64,000 nt of DNA from Rothia nasimurium (GTDB lineage Bacteria; Actinomycetota; Actinomycetes; Actinomycetales; Micrococcaceae): NCBI RefSeq assembly GCF_928382285.1, contig NZ_CAKMSS010000002.1, positions 124,001 to 188,000 of the forward strand. The letters run 5' to 3'. The position numbers and the translations under genes were made by a program. This document shows, in pieces, positions 46,054-54,227 of the stretch. The notes under the pieces were generated by a model. It saw only the letters and a program-made list of their open reading frames with translations. It was not told the DNA's origin and made no database searches. Numbering within the stretch: the first letter of the stretch is position 1; each line of letters begins with the position of its first letter.

Positions 46054-47538
46054 CTAGACTAGACCCAGGTCTCGGGCCAGCATGTCCTCTTCGGTTTCGC
46101 GGCGGATAATAGCGCGCGGTTCCTTTCCCTCCGCTGTAGCGATGACCGGCGGGCGGGTCAGGTAGTTGTAGTTCGAGGCCATAACGTGGTTGTAGGCGCC
46201 GGTGGCCGGAACAGCCAGGATGTCGCCCGCTGCCAGGTCGGCAGGTAGGTAACAGTAGCGAATCACGATATCGCCGGATTCGCAGTGCTTACCCACCACG
46301 CGGGAGAGAATCTGTTCCCCTGCCGGGGCACGGTTAGCCAGGGTTACGGCGTAGTCGGACTCATAAAGCACCGGGCGGGGGTTATCGCTCATACCGCCGT
46401 CGACCGAGACGTAGCGCCGCACGCGGGTGTCCCCGTTCTCGTCCTCAATCGCCACATCCTTGATGGTACCGACCGTGTAAAGGGTAATACCCGAAGGGCC
46501 CGAGATGGAGCGGCCCGGCTCAAAGGAGAGGTGGGGAATGGCCATGCCCACATTGGCACAGGTCTTAGAGACCATGTCGGCCAGCTCGGTGGCGATATCG
46601 GCTGAACCGCGCGGGGTGTCCTGCTCGGTGTAGCCGATACCGTAGCCGCCGCCCAGGTCAATCTCGGGCAGCACCACGCCAAAACGCTCGTTGAGCTGCT
46701 GCATGTAGGTCAGCACCTTCTCAGCGGCCTTACCGAAGCCCTCGGCCTCAAAAATCTGGGAGCCGATATGGCAGTGCAAACCGCGCAGGTCAATGTGCTC
46801 ACTGGCCAGGGCCAGAGCGGCAGCCACGGTAGCGTAGGCATCATCTGCGGCAATTCCCAGCTCGGTCAGCTCTTCAAGCGACAGACCTGCCAGCGGCGCG
46901 GTACCCGCTGCCAGAGACTGACCAAACTTCTGATCCTCGTGGGCGGTAGCAATGAAATCGTGGGTCGAGGCATGGACGCCGGGGGTCACGCGGAGCATGA
47001 CCGGGGCGGTGACGCCCAGCTCGGCTGCCACCTGCGCAATCAGCTGCACCTCGGGCACCGAGTCGGCCACCAGGCGTCCTACCCCGTAGCGCAGGGCACG
47101 GGCAATCTCGCCCGCCGACTTGTTGTTACCGTGCAGGGCGATTTTCGCACCGGGCACCCCGGCGCGCATAGCGATAGCCAGCTCACCGCCGCTGGCGGTA
47201 TCGAGGCACAGGCCCTCTTCCTCAGCCCACTTGGCCACGGCGGTCGCCAGGAAGGACTTACCGGCGTAGTAGACCGAGACCTCAGCCCCGTGCTTCTCAA
47301 AAGCCGTCTCGAAGGCGGAACGGAATTCAGAGGCGCGGGCGCGGAAGGTAGTCTCAGAAAAGACGTACTCGGGGGTGCCAAAGTCGGCAACCAGGCGGCT
47401 GACGGGGGTGCCGTCCACCTCAAGTTCGCCGCTTGCAGAGCGGGTGAAGGAGGACATCCAGATGACCGGGTCGAGGTCGGCCGGGGCGGACGGGTAGGTC
47501 AGCCAGTCGGGCTTGAACAGTGCGGCTTCTGCGCCCAT
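46054..47538 (-). CDS. lysA: Diaminopimelate decarboxylase
   Basis: PLP enzyme making lysine from meso-diaminopimelate. 494 residues with the PLP lysine in VYYAGKSFLATAVAKW, HGNNKS, HCHIGSQIFE, DLGGGYGIGY and the substrate-site CESGDIV. The N-terminus is about 30 residues longer than E. coli LysA, common in actinobacteria. Starts on the base after the argS stop; argS-lysA is a conserved actinobacterial operon. Confidence 0.96.
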   Translation of the reverse strand: MGAEAALFKPDWLTYPSAPADLDPVIWMSSFTRSASGELEVDGTPVSRLVADFGTPEYVFSETTFRARASEFRSAFETAFEKHGAEVSVYYAGKSFLATAVAKWAEEEGLCLDTASGGELAIAMRAGVPGAKIALHGNNKSAGEIARALRYGVGRLVADSVPEVQLIAQVAAELGVTAPVMLRVTPGVHASTHDFIATAHEDQKFGQSLAAGTAPLAGLSLEELTELGIAADDAYATVAAALALASEHIDLRGLHCHIGSQIFEAEGFGKAAEKVLTYMQQLNERFGVVLPEIDLGGGYGIGYTEQDTPRGSADIATELADMVSKTCANVGMAIPHLSFEPGRSISGPSGITLYTVGTIKDVAIEDENGDTRVRRYVSVDGGMSDNPRPVLYESDYAVTLANRAPAGEQILSRVVGKHCESGDIVIRYCYLPADLAAGDILAVPATGAYNHVMASNYNYLTRPPVIATAEGKEPRAIIRRETEEDMLARDLGLV

Positions 47539-49200
47539 TTACATCTTCTCCGGTGCGCTCACGCCCAGCAGGCCCAGGCCGTTGGCCAGAACCTGACGGG
47601 TTGCGTTGTTGAGGAGCAGGCGGGTGCGGTGCAGGTCGGTGACCTCTTCGTCGCCCTTGGGGGCAACATGGGAGACCCCGTACCAGCGGTGGTAGGCACC
47701 GGCCAGGGTTTCCAGGTAGCGGGCCACGCGGTGGGGCTCGCGGAAATCAGCGGCCTCCTTGACGGCACCGGCGAACTGGCCCAGGGCAGCCAGCAGGGCT
47801 GAGTCTGCCTCTGAGTTCAGCAGGGAGGTATCGACGGAGTCGGTGGTGACGCCGGCAGCCTCAGCGTTGCGGGCAATAGCGCAGGTGCGGGCGTGGGCGT
47901 ACTGCACGTAGAAAACCGGGTTCTCGTTGGACTGCTTAGTCAGCAAATCCAGGTCGATATCGATGTTGGAGTCAACCGAGTAGCGGGTCAGGGAGTAACG
48001 GGCTGCATCCACACCCACGATTTCAACCAGGTCTTCCAGGGTCACGACGGTACCGGCGCGTTTAGACATACGCACGGGCTTACCGTCCTTGACCAGGTTA
48101 ACCATCTGGCCGATCATGACCTCAACCATGTTGGGGTCATCACCCAGGGCAGCGGCAGCGGCCTTGAGACGGGCTACATAGCCGTGGTGGTCAGCACCCA
48201 GCATGTAGATCGCCAGGTCAGCGGGGTTCTCGGCGCGCTTGGTCTTGTCTTGGAAGTAGGCGATATCACCGGCGATGTAGGCGGCGTTGCCATCAGACTT
48301 GATGACCACGCGGTCCTTGTCGTCGCCGAAGTCGGTGGACTTGAGCCACCAGGCGCCGTCCTTGAAGTAGAGGTTCTCGGATTCCTTGAGCTTCTCAAGC
48401 AGCTCGTCTACCTTGCCGTTTTCAAAGAGGGAGTTCTCGTGGAAGTAGACGTCAAAATCGACGTGGAAGTCGTGCAGGGAAGCCTTGATGTCCTCGAACA
48501 TGAATTCAACACCGGTAGCGCGGAAAACTTCCTGGGGGTCTTCAGACTCAAGGGCGTCGGGGCGAACCTCAAGCACCCGGTTGGCGATATCGGTGATGTA
48601 CTCGCCACCGTAGCCGTCTTCGGGAGCCTCCTCGCCCTTGGCACGGGCCAGCAGGGAGCGAGCAAAGCGGTCAATCTGGTTGCCGTGGTCGTTGAAGTAG
48701 TACTCACGCACGACCTTAGCACCCTGGGAGATGAAGATACGGGCCAGAGAGTCGCCCACAGCAGCCCAACGGGTACCGCCCAGGTGGATGGGACCGGTGG
48801 GGTTAGCGGAGACGAACTCCAGGTTGATGGTCTGACCAGCCAGGGTTTCGTTGGTACCAAAAGCTGAGCCCTGCTCAACGATGGTCTTGGCCAGCTCACC
48901 TGCCGCGGCGGCGTCCAGGGTGATGTTGAGGAAGCCGGGGCCAGCGATATCTACGCTTGCCACGCCGGTAATCTCGGTGATTCGGGCAGCCAGGATCTGG
49001 GCTACCTCGCGGGGGTTCTTCCCCACCTTCTTAGAAATCTGCAGGGCGATGTTGGTGGCCCAGTCGCCGTGGTCGCGGTTCTTGGGGCGCTCTACGCGCA
49101 CAGCGGGGGCGGTTTCGCCGTCGGTCAGGGTCAGTTCGCCGGCTTCGAACGCTGCGGTCAGCGCGCCGTCAATTGCACTTGAGAGTTCTTCGGGAGTCAT
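47539..49200 (-). CDS. argS: Arginyl-tRNA synthetase
   Basis: Class I synthetase, 553 residues. The HIGH equivalent is [13 protein letters not shown] near residue 130 and the KMSKS equivalent is [12 protein letters not shown] near residue 380. An N-terminal additional domain and the C-terminal DALR anticodon-binding domain (ending [12 protein letters not shown]) are present. Ten bases downstream of the alpha/beta hydrolase gene. Confidence 0.97.
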   Translation of the reverse strand: MTPEELSSAIDGALTAAFEAGELTLTDGETAPAVRVERPKNRDHGDWATNIALQISKKVGKNPREVAQILAARITEITGVASVDIAGPGFLNITLDAAAAGELAKTIVEQGSAFGTNETLAGQTINLEFVSANPTGPIHLGGTRWAAVGDSLARIFISQGAKVVREYYFNDHGNQIDRFARSLLARAKGEEAPEDGYGGEYITDIANRVLEVRPDALESEDPQEVFRATGVEFMFEDIKASLHDFHVDFDVYFHENSLFENGKVDELLEKLKESENLYFKDGAWWLKSTDFGDDKDRVVIKSDGNAAYIAGDIAYFQDKTKRAENPADLAIYMLGADHHGYVARLKAAAAALGDDPNMVEVMIGQMVNLVKDGKPVRMSKRAGTVVTLEDLVEIVGVDAARYSLTRYSVDSNIDIDLDLLTKQSNENPVFYVQYAHARTCAIARNAEAAGVTTDSVDTSLLNSEADSALLAALGQFAGAVKEAADFREPHRVARYLETLAGAYHRWYGVSHVAPKGDEEVTDLHRTRLLLNNATRQVLANGLGLLGVSAPEKM

Positions 49201-49210
49201 AGGGTCAAGT

Positions 49211-50125
49211 CTACAGGGTGAGCTGTAGACCTACCCAGCGAATGATATGTTCCCAGGTGCTCTCGCTGGCATAGATGGCTGGGTCTGAGTGCTCTGCTCC
49301 CCCGATGAGGGTCAGTTCGGTGGGTATTCCGGCGGCTGAGAGGGCGCGGTGGGCCTCGACGGACTGGTTGGGCGGGACGCAGGTGTCTGCGGTGCCGTGG
49401 ATGTAGTAGACCGGGGCGTGGGTACGTTCGCCGGTTCTCTGGGCTTCTTGTACGTAGTCGATGGGGTGGGCTTTGGCCCAGTTGATCTCTGCTGGGCTAC
49501 CTGCCGGGGCGGGGTAGGTGGAGCCGAGTAGCCGCCATTCGGCGCCGTCGTCCTCGGGGTGGTCGTAGGGGAAGCCCCAGGCCACGCGGTCGTCGAAGAT
49601 GGTGCGCAGGTCGCTGACCCCGTAGATTGAGACGGCACAGAGGACGGACGAATCCGACTCACCTGCGATGGTGCGGGCAGCGAGCGCGCTGGCTGAGAGG
49701 CCTTCGAGGTAGGGCTCGTTCAGGTGGCCTGTGGCGGCGGCCAGTTGGACCAGGTGCCCGCCCGCTGACCCACCTGCGAGGACGATACGGTTGGGGTCGA
49801 TTCCGAAGTCTTCGGCCCTGGTTTTGAAGTAGCGGATGGCTGTTTTGAGGTCGTTGATTTGGGCGGGGAAGAGGGCCTCGTGGCTGAGCCGGTAGTTGAT
49901 GGAGGCTGTGGCGTAGCCGGCGTGGGCGAAGCGTTCGCGGACGCGGTGTAGACCGTTATCAGCTAGCAGGAAGGAGGATTTATCGCCGAATCGCCAGGCT
50001 CCGCCGTGGACGTAGATGAGTAGGGGCACGGGGTGGTGTTCACCGGTGGGTGCGCTGGGCGGGTAGAAGTCAAAGGTCTGGGAGGGGTGGTTGGTTCCCG
50101 CGTAGTTGCCGGTGAATGTGGTCAT
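49211..50125 (-). CDS. Alpha/beta hydrolase, esterase/lipase-like
   Basis: Carboxylesterase of the hormone-sensitive lipase/BD-FAE type, 304 residues, no signal peptide. Oxyanion motif [11 protein letters not shown], nucleophile elbow [14 protein letters not shown], acid in [13 protein letters not shown] and His in GGAEHSDP give a complete triad. Likely cytosolic ester hydrolysis or detoxification; substrate unknown. It precedes argS by ten bases and may share its transcript. Confidence 0.82.
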   Translation of the reverse strand: MTTFTGNYAGTNHPSQTFDFYPPSAPTGEHHPVPLLIYVHGGAWRFGDKSSFLLADNGLHRVRERFAHAGYATASINYRLSHEALFPAQINDLKTAIRYFKTRAEDFGIDPNRIVLAGGSAGGHLVQLAAATGHLNEPYLEGLSASALAARTIAGESDSSVLCAVSIYGVSDLRTIFDDRVAWGFPYDHPEDDGAEWRLLGSTYPAPAGSPAEINWAKAHPIDYVQEAQRTGERTHAPVYYIHGTADTCVPPNQSVEAHRALSAAGIPTELTLIGGAEHSDPAIYASESTWEHIIRWVGLQLTL

Positions 50126-50246
50126 TGATTCAGCCCTTCGGTGCGCTGGTCTTTGTTCCTACTGTAATCCGTTTGTGTTGTGGGGCGGGGTTTCTGATAG
50201 AGTAATCAGGTCTGAGTTTCACTATCTATTGTGAAGGTTCAGTGTT

Positions 50247-50319
50247 GCCCTCGTAGCTCAGTGGATAGAGCACCAGTTTCCGGAGCTGGGTGTCGAAGGT
50301 TCGAATCCTTTCGAGGGCA
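50247..50319 (+). tRNA. tRNA-Arg (anticodon CCG)
   Basis: 73 bases forming a full cloverleaf: acceptor GCCCTCG/CGAGGGC with discriminator A, D arm GCTCAGTGGATAGAGC, anticodon arm CCAGT-TTCCGGA-GCTGG with CCG at the anticodon position, and T arm with GGTTCGAATCC. CCA is not encoded (AC follows). It reads CGG arginine codons. Three hairpin terminators follow. Confidence 0.95.
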
Positions 50320-50320
50320 C

Positions 50321-50373
50321 AAAAAGAGAAGGTATGCCAGAATGCGCGAAGCGCTGGCATACCTTCTCTTTTT
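50321..50373 (+). terminator. Strong terminator after tRNA-Arg
   Basis: Perfect 20-base arms at 50321-50340 and 50354-50373 around a 13-base loop, ending in TTTTT. It begins one base after the tRNA 3' end region and should end the tRNA transcript. Confidence 0.9.
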
Positions 50374-50388
50374 GTGCCCGGCGTGAAG

Positions 50389-50410
50389 AAAGGCCCCAGT
50401 GGGGCCTTTT
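50389..50410 (+). terminator. Second terminator behind tRNA-Arg
   Basis: AAAGGCCCC, loop AGT, GGGGCCTTTT: a 9-bp stem with T-run, directly after the first hairpin. Confidence 0.8.
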
Positions 50411-50430
50411 AGCCGGCTAAAACAAGCGGA

Positions 50431-50480
50431 GCCAGAATGCGCGAAGCGCTGGCAGGTCTTTTCTATTTGTGCCCGGCGTC
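50431..50480 (+). repeat. Partial duplication of the first tRNA terminator
   Basis: A 24-base stretch at 50431-50454 repeats 50336-50359 exactly, and the following TTTGTGCCCGGCGT repeats 50370-50383 (offset 95-97 bases). The second copy has lost the outer stem. Looks like a local duplication that has decayed. Confidence 0.7.
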
Positions 50481-50509
50481 CGCCTTCTTCCCCGCATTTG
50501 TTCTGTTTT

Positions 50510-50534
50510 ACCCGCAACTAGTTGCGGGGTTTTC
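50510..50534 (+). terminator. Third hairpin near the GNAT-VOC gene end
   Basis: CCCGCAAC-TA-GTTGCGGG followed by GTTTTC on plus. It lies 15 bases beyond the stop of the minus-strand GNAT-VOC gene, so it can end transcripts from either side. Confidence 0.6.
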
Positions 50535-50548
50535 AGACTAAGTGCGGG

Positions 50549-51538
50549 TTAGTTTGGGGCAACGAGTTCCACTTCAAACCCCTGCTTGTTTTCAAGGTAA
50601 AGGGCGTAGTGGTCGGGGCCGCCTGCATGCGGATATCGGTCTGTGAAGAGTTCACTCCAGCCGTGGCTGGTAGCCTCGCTACGGAGCTTATCGAGCAAGG
50701 CCGGGGACGGCACTGTGAAGGCCAGGTGGTTGAGACCGGCGTGGGTGCGGTTATGGGGGCCGGTGGTATCGGGGGATTCTTCGAGGACGAGGTAGGAGCC
50801 ATCATGGGCCTGCCAGGAGATTCCGCCGGGCCACTTCTGGTAGGGCGTCCACCCTAGTTGCTGGGTGAGCCAAACCCAGGATGGTAGGGCTGTTGCCAGG
50901 GATTCGGTCCAGAGTTCAACGTGATGGAAGCCGGGGCGGGAAACTGCCTCCTGGCGGCTCAGGCTGGCCGGGGTGCGTCCGTCCTTGCGGAGCCTAGCGG
51001 CTATCACCGCGTCGTAGGTCTGCCCGGCGTAGAGGAATTTCTCCCGCTCAATTCCTTCAATCTGGAACCCGGCTGCGGCAGCAACGGCTCCGCTAGCGGG
51101 GTTGTTGGCGCGGTAGCCCAGCTCTAGGCGGCGGAGGCGGGGTGAGGGCAAGGACGCTAGTAGGCCGGTATTGAGGGTAGGTTGGTTTGGTGCGGGGTTG
51201 GGCTCGCCCAGGGCCCAGGCGCACACCGCCGTGAGAGCCGCTTTTGTGTAGCCCCGCCCGCGATAAGGGTCGGATATCCAGTAGTAGACCCAGGCCCTAT
51301 CCCAGGCTCCGGTATCACTGCGGGCCGTAAAGTTCAGCCCGATGAGCCCTGCGGGCCGCCCTTTGTCACTGAGGCAGAAAATAGCCCGGTTTTCAGCCGG
51401 TAGGTAGCTGGTTTCGATGAGGTTCCGGGCGTCTTCTTCGCTGGCGAGGGCTGGCATCTGCCGCTCCAGGCCTGATGATGTGCGGTGAATCGAGTAAAGG
51501 TCAGGGGCGTCAGTGAGTGCCCAGTAGCGTAGCTCCAT
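50549..51538 (-). CDS. GNAT acetyltransferase fused to a VOC (glyoxalase-like) domain
   Basis: A 329-residue two-domain protein. Residues about 1-185 form a RimJ-like GNAT domain (MELRYWALTDAPDLYSIHR, SDPYRGRGYTKAALTAVCAWAL with the acetyl-CoA loop, YRANNPASGAVAAAAGFQIEGIEREKF). Residues about 198-329 form a vicinal-oxygen-chelate domain (GFHHVELWTESLATALPSWVWL, THAGLNHLAFTVPSPALLDKL, YALYLENKQGFEVELVAPN) with His and Glu ligands in place. The fusion could acetylate and bind or detoxify one small molecule. Substrate unknown. Upstream membrane protein ends four bases before it. Confidence 0.82.
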   Translation of the reverse strand: MELRYWALTDAPDLYSIHRTSSGLERQMPALASEEDARNLIETSYLPAENRAIFCLSDKGRPAGLIGLNFTARSDTGAWDRAWVYYWISDPYRGRGYTKAALTAVCAWALGEPNPAPNQPTLNTGLLASLPSPRLRRLELGYRANNPASGAVAAAAGFQIEGIEREKFLYAGQTYDAVIAARLRKDGRTPASLSRQEAVSRPGFHHVELWTESLATALPSWVWLTQQLGWTPYQKWPGGISWQAHDGSYLVLEESPDTTGPHNRTHAGLNHLAFTVPSPALLDKLRSEATSHGWSELFTDRYPHAGGPDHYALYLENKQGFEVELVAPN

Positions 51539-51542
51539 GTGC

Positions 51543-51938
51543 CTAGTTTAGGTCAGGGTCGGGCCGACGGAAGGCAACCCAGATTGCTACTATCACGCCG
51601 ATAACCAGGGCAAAAATGATAGAAAAGATAGCATCGAAGATAAAGTCCTGCGGGTCGATACGGGGTAGGCCTATTCCTAGCCCGAACACCGCGCCCAGCA
51701 GGAAGGCCCCGGAGGGGCGAGCCGTAAACTGTCGACGGTAGATTAGGTGAAGGTCGGGACCGGGGAAGCGCAGGGCAGCTAGGCTGATGAAAGTCAGGGC
51801 AACTGCCCCAATCGTCATACCGATAAGATAGGGCGTCAGTTCTTGCTCTGGGAGCGCGAAGGCCCGCAACAGACCGATGACGCCGCTGATTGAGGCACCA
51901 AAAGCAGCGACCAGGGTGAGGTAGAGTGCTTTCTTCAT
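51543..51938 (-). CDS. Small membrane protein of unknown function
   Basis: 131 residues with four predicted membrane helices; not a family I recognise. N-terminus MKKALYLTLVAAFGASISGVIGLL is a signal-anchor-like helix, and the loop RRQFTARPSGAFLL is cytosolic by the positive-inside rule. A good AAAGGAGT precedes ATG 51938. It leads straight into the GNAT-VOC gene with a gap of four bases, so they probably share a transcript. Confidence 0.7.
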   Translation of the reverse strand: MKKALYLTLVAAFGASISGVIGLLRAFALPEQELTPYLIGMTIGAVALTFISLAALRFPGPDLHLIYRRQFTARPSGAFLLGAVFGLGIGLPRIDPQDFIFDAIFSIIFALVIGVIVAIWVAFRRPDPDLN

Positions 51939-52057
51939 TGAATACTCCTTTCGGCATTCCTTCCCAGCCTACCAAATTACTAAGCAGGGTTGCTTATATG
52001 AAGCCGGGTAGACTAGGGGCGAAAACCCCACCCTTTCGCACCAGAAATGAGAGTGAC

Positions 52058-52780
52058 ATGGCAGAAGCCGTCAATACCCCGCACATTGCTCCGAACGGCG
52101 CTGAAATTGCCGAAACCATCCTGCTGCCCGGCGACCCGCTGCGCGCCAAGTTCATTGCCGATACCTACCTTGAGAACGTCGTGCAGTTCAACACCGTACG
52201 CAACATGTTCGGCTTCACCGGCGACTACAAGGGCCAGCGCATTTCGGTTATGGGCACCGGTATGGGCATCCCTTCGGCCAGCCTCTACGCCCACGAACTC
52301 ATTCACACCTTTGGCGTGAAGAACCTGATCCGTATCGGCACCTGCGGTGGCATGGCTGAGGGCCTTGACCTTTTCGATCTGGTTGTGGCCTCAGCAGCTT
52401 CGACCGATTCTAACTTCATGCACCACTACAAGCTCCCCGGCACCTTTGCCCCCACCGCGTCCTGGCCCCTGCTGTCGGCTGTGGCCAAGGAGGCCGAGGC
52501 CCAGGGCAAGACCCTCAACGTGGGTAACGTGCTGTCTTCTGACGTTTTCTACCGCTCTGATTTCTCCGACGCCTCTAAGTGGGCTGAGATGGGTGTGCTG
52601 GCTGTTGAGATGGAAACCGCCGGTATCTACGCTGTGGCTGCCGCCGCCGGTGTGCAGGCCCTCTCTGTTTTCACCGTCTCAGACCACCTCTTCAAGGGTG
52701 TTGAGACTACCGCCGAGCAGCGTCAGACCGCTTTCACCGACATGATGGAGCTCGTCCTGCCCGTCGCGGCCAGCCTCTAA
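52058..52780 (+). CDS. deoD: Purine-nucleoside phosphorylase, DeoD type
   Basis: Phosphorolysis of purine (deoxy)nucleosides in salvage. From ATG 52058 it is 240 residues: MAEAVNTPHIAPNGAEIAETILLPGDPLRAKFIA with the phosphate-site GDP, SVMGTGMGIPSASLYAHELI, IRIGTCGGM, and the ribose-site EMETAGIYAVAA plus SDHLF. Hexameric bacterial class. A frame extension upstream to 51926 has no family similarity and crosses the promoter region. Followed by a palindromic terminator. Confidence 0.95.
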   Translation: MAEAVNTPHIAPNGAEIAETILLPGDPLRAKFIADTYLENVVQFNTVRNMFGFTGDYKGQRISVMGTGMGIPSASLYAHELIHTFGVKNLIRIGTCGGMAEGLDLFDLVVASAASTDSNFMHHYKLPGTFAPTASWPLLSAVAKEAEAQGKTLNVGNVLSSDVFYRSDFSDASKWAEMGVLAVEMETAGIYAVAAAAGVQALSVFTVSDHLFKGVETTAEQRQTAFTDMMELVLPVAASL

Positions 52781-52790
52781 ATTTTCTGTC

Positions 52791-52842
52791 AGGACGCCCA
52801 CGCCCCGCTCCCCTGCCCCAGGGCAGGAGGGCGGGGCGTCCT
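52791..52842. terminator. Two-part palindrome between deoD and the ATPase gene
   Basis: AGGACGCCC...GGGCGTCCT outer arms and CCCCTGCCC/GGGCAGGAGG inner arms around a CA loop, 52 bases, near-perfect. It sits between converging genes and should work in both directions. Same family as 45986, 63302, 17748. Confidence 0.8.
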
Positions 52843-52848
52843 CGTCCT

Positions 52849-54060
52849 CTACTCTTCGTTCTCAAGCAAAAAGTCCACCAGGTTCTTATGGACAATACCG
52901 TTCCGGCTGAAATCAATGGAATCTAGGGTCAGCACAAACTTTGGGTGGTTATCAGGCACCGCCTCAAGAGCACCAAACTCCCGCTCCCGGGTCTTCTCCT
53001 CAGCCATCACGTAGGAGACCTGGTAATACTCAACCGCGCCAAACCGCTCCGCCACAAAATCAATTTCGAGGTCACCAACGCGCCCAACGGTCACCGTATA
53101 CCCTCGTGACACCAGCTCCCGGTACACAATGTTTTCTAACACCAGCTCAATATCAGTGGTATTTGAAAAACCCAGGGCTTCCCGCAAGCCATGGTCGGCT
53201 ACATAGTACTTCTCCTGCACTTTCAGGATTTCTTTACCGCGGACGTCCTGGCGCGGCACCCGGGCCAGCAAGAAAGCATCAACACAGAAACCCAGATAGT
53301 TCACCACGGTATCTACACTGACCGAGCGGTGCTCACTTTTCAGATACTTCACAAGTGAGTTTGCCGAAAAAGGACGCCCAATATTTGCGATTGCATACCT
53401 CAGAATCCGGTTGAAAATATCAACGTCGCGAATCTGGTGGTGTTCAATAACATCCCTGAGCACGGCGGTATCGTACACGCTACTGAGGTATCTCAAGGAC
53501 TCGTCACGGTCAAAATTGAAGTATTTCAGCATGGGGAACCCACCGAAAGACAGGTAGAGGTTGAAGAGCTCCTGCTGGCTCTTACCGCTCTCCCCGTGAA
53601 GCTGAGCAAACTCTGCGAAGCTAAAGGGCTGAATATTAAAAGCTACGTAACGCCCAGCCAGGTGCGTCGCCAGATCACCAGACAGCATTTGAGAGTTTGA
53701 GCCAGTGATATAGATATCGCAGTTATAGTCCACCCGAAGCGCATTGACGGCCTTCTCCCAGTTCTGTACCTGCTGGATTTCATCGAAGAAAAAATAGATT
53801 CGCTGGGTGGAATCAGGCGCCTGACGCACCACATAGTCAAGCAGCTGGTCTGCTGTGCCTATGCTCTGGCCCAGGATCGATTCGAAGTTTATGGTGAGTA
53901 CAGTAGCACCAGGGTGAAGCTGGCGTATATGGTCAGCCAGCAGATTCATGATGGTAGTTTTGCCGCAGCGACGCACCCCGGTCAGCACCTTAATCACAGG
54001 AACATCAATCTGCTTCTTGAGCGGCCGAGTGTACCGCGGTCGGTCTAAGGTCTTTTCCAC
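52849..54060 (-). CDS. AAA_14/DUF4143 ATPase, accessory
   Basis: Member of the ATP-binding AAA_14 plus DUF4143 family, 403 residues, biochemical role unknown. Walker A VLTGVRRCGKTTIM near residue 30, Walker B IYFFFDEIQQVQNWEKAV, sensor ITGSNSQMLSGDLATHLAGRYV, then the DUF4143 domain with a restriction-nuclease-like core GDLEIDFVAERFGAVEYYQVSYV (D...E-x-x pattern). GTG start 54060, five bases after GGAGGA. The gene reads AT-richer than hrpA and deoD, and this family is patchily distributed and often laterally transferred. Three palindromes at 40-base spacing lie directly upstream, probably its operator. Confidence 0.82.
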   Translation of the reverse strand: MEKTLDRPRYTRPLKKQIDVPVIKVLTGVRRCGKTTIMNLLADHIRQLHPGATVLTINFESILGQSIGTADQLLDYVVRQAPDSTQRIYFFFDEIQQVQNWEKAVNALRVDYNCDIYITGSNSQMLSGDLATHLAGRYVAFNIQPFSFAEFAQLHGESGKSQQELFNLYLSFGGFPMLKYFNFDRDESLRYLSSVYDTAVLRDVIEHHQIRDVDIFNRILRYAIANIGRPFSANSLVKYLKSEHRSVSVDTVVNYLGFCVDAFLLARVPRQDVRGKEILKVQEKYYVADHGLREALGFSNTTDIELVLENIVYRELVSRGYTVTVGRVGDLEIDFVAERFGAVEYYQVSYVMAEEKTREREFGALEAVPDNHPKFVLTLDSIDFSRNGIVHKNLVDFLLENEE

Positions 54061-54072
54061 AGGTTCCTCCGT

Positions 54073-54162
54073 CTATAGTCGATAAAGCACACCTTTTCAT
54101 CAAGTTTATCGACTATAGTCGATAAACTTCTCTTTTTTGATATTTTTGTCGACTATAGTCGA
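54073..54162 (-). promoter_or_regulatory. Three palindromic operator-like sites at exact 40-bp spacing
   Basis: CTATAG cores at 54073-54078, 54113-54118 and 54153-54158, centres 54075.5, 54115.5 and 54155.5. The middle site is a perfect 28-base palindrome (54102-54129) with core ATCGACTATAGTCGAT; the right site is palindromic over 54149-54162; the left one has one mismatch in its left arm and ends three bases before the Shine-Dalgarno of the ATPase gene. The AT-rich block also serves as the promoter side of hrpA (ATG 54228). Likely protein-binding sites that control the ATPase gene (inference). Confidence 0.75.
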
Positions 54163-54227
54163 TAGTCTTCACGCGCCCAGTGAAACCTGACCGTTAGTGC
54201 CGGCTCTGCCCTAAAATAGAGGGCAGT

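Noticed and set aside
50239..50517. Minus-strand open frame of 92 codons containing DSNLRHPAPETGALSTELRG
   Set aside because: It is the antisense translation of the tRNA-Arg and its terminators, a well-known false gene call.
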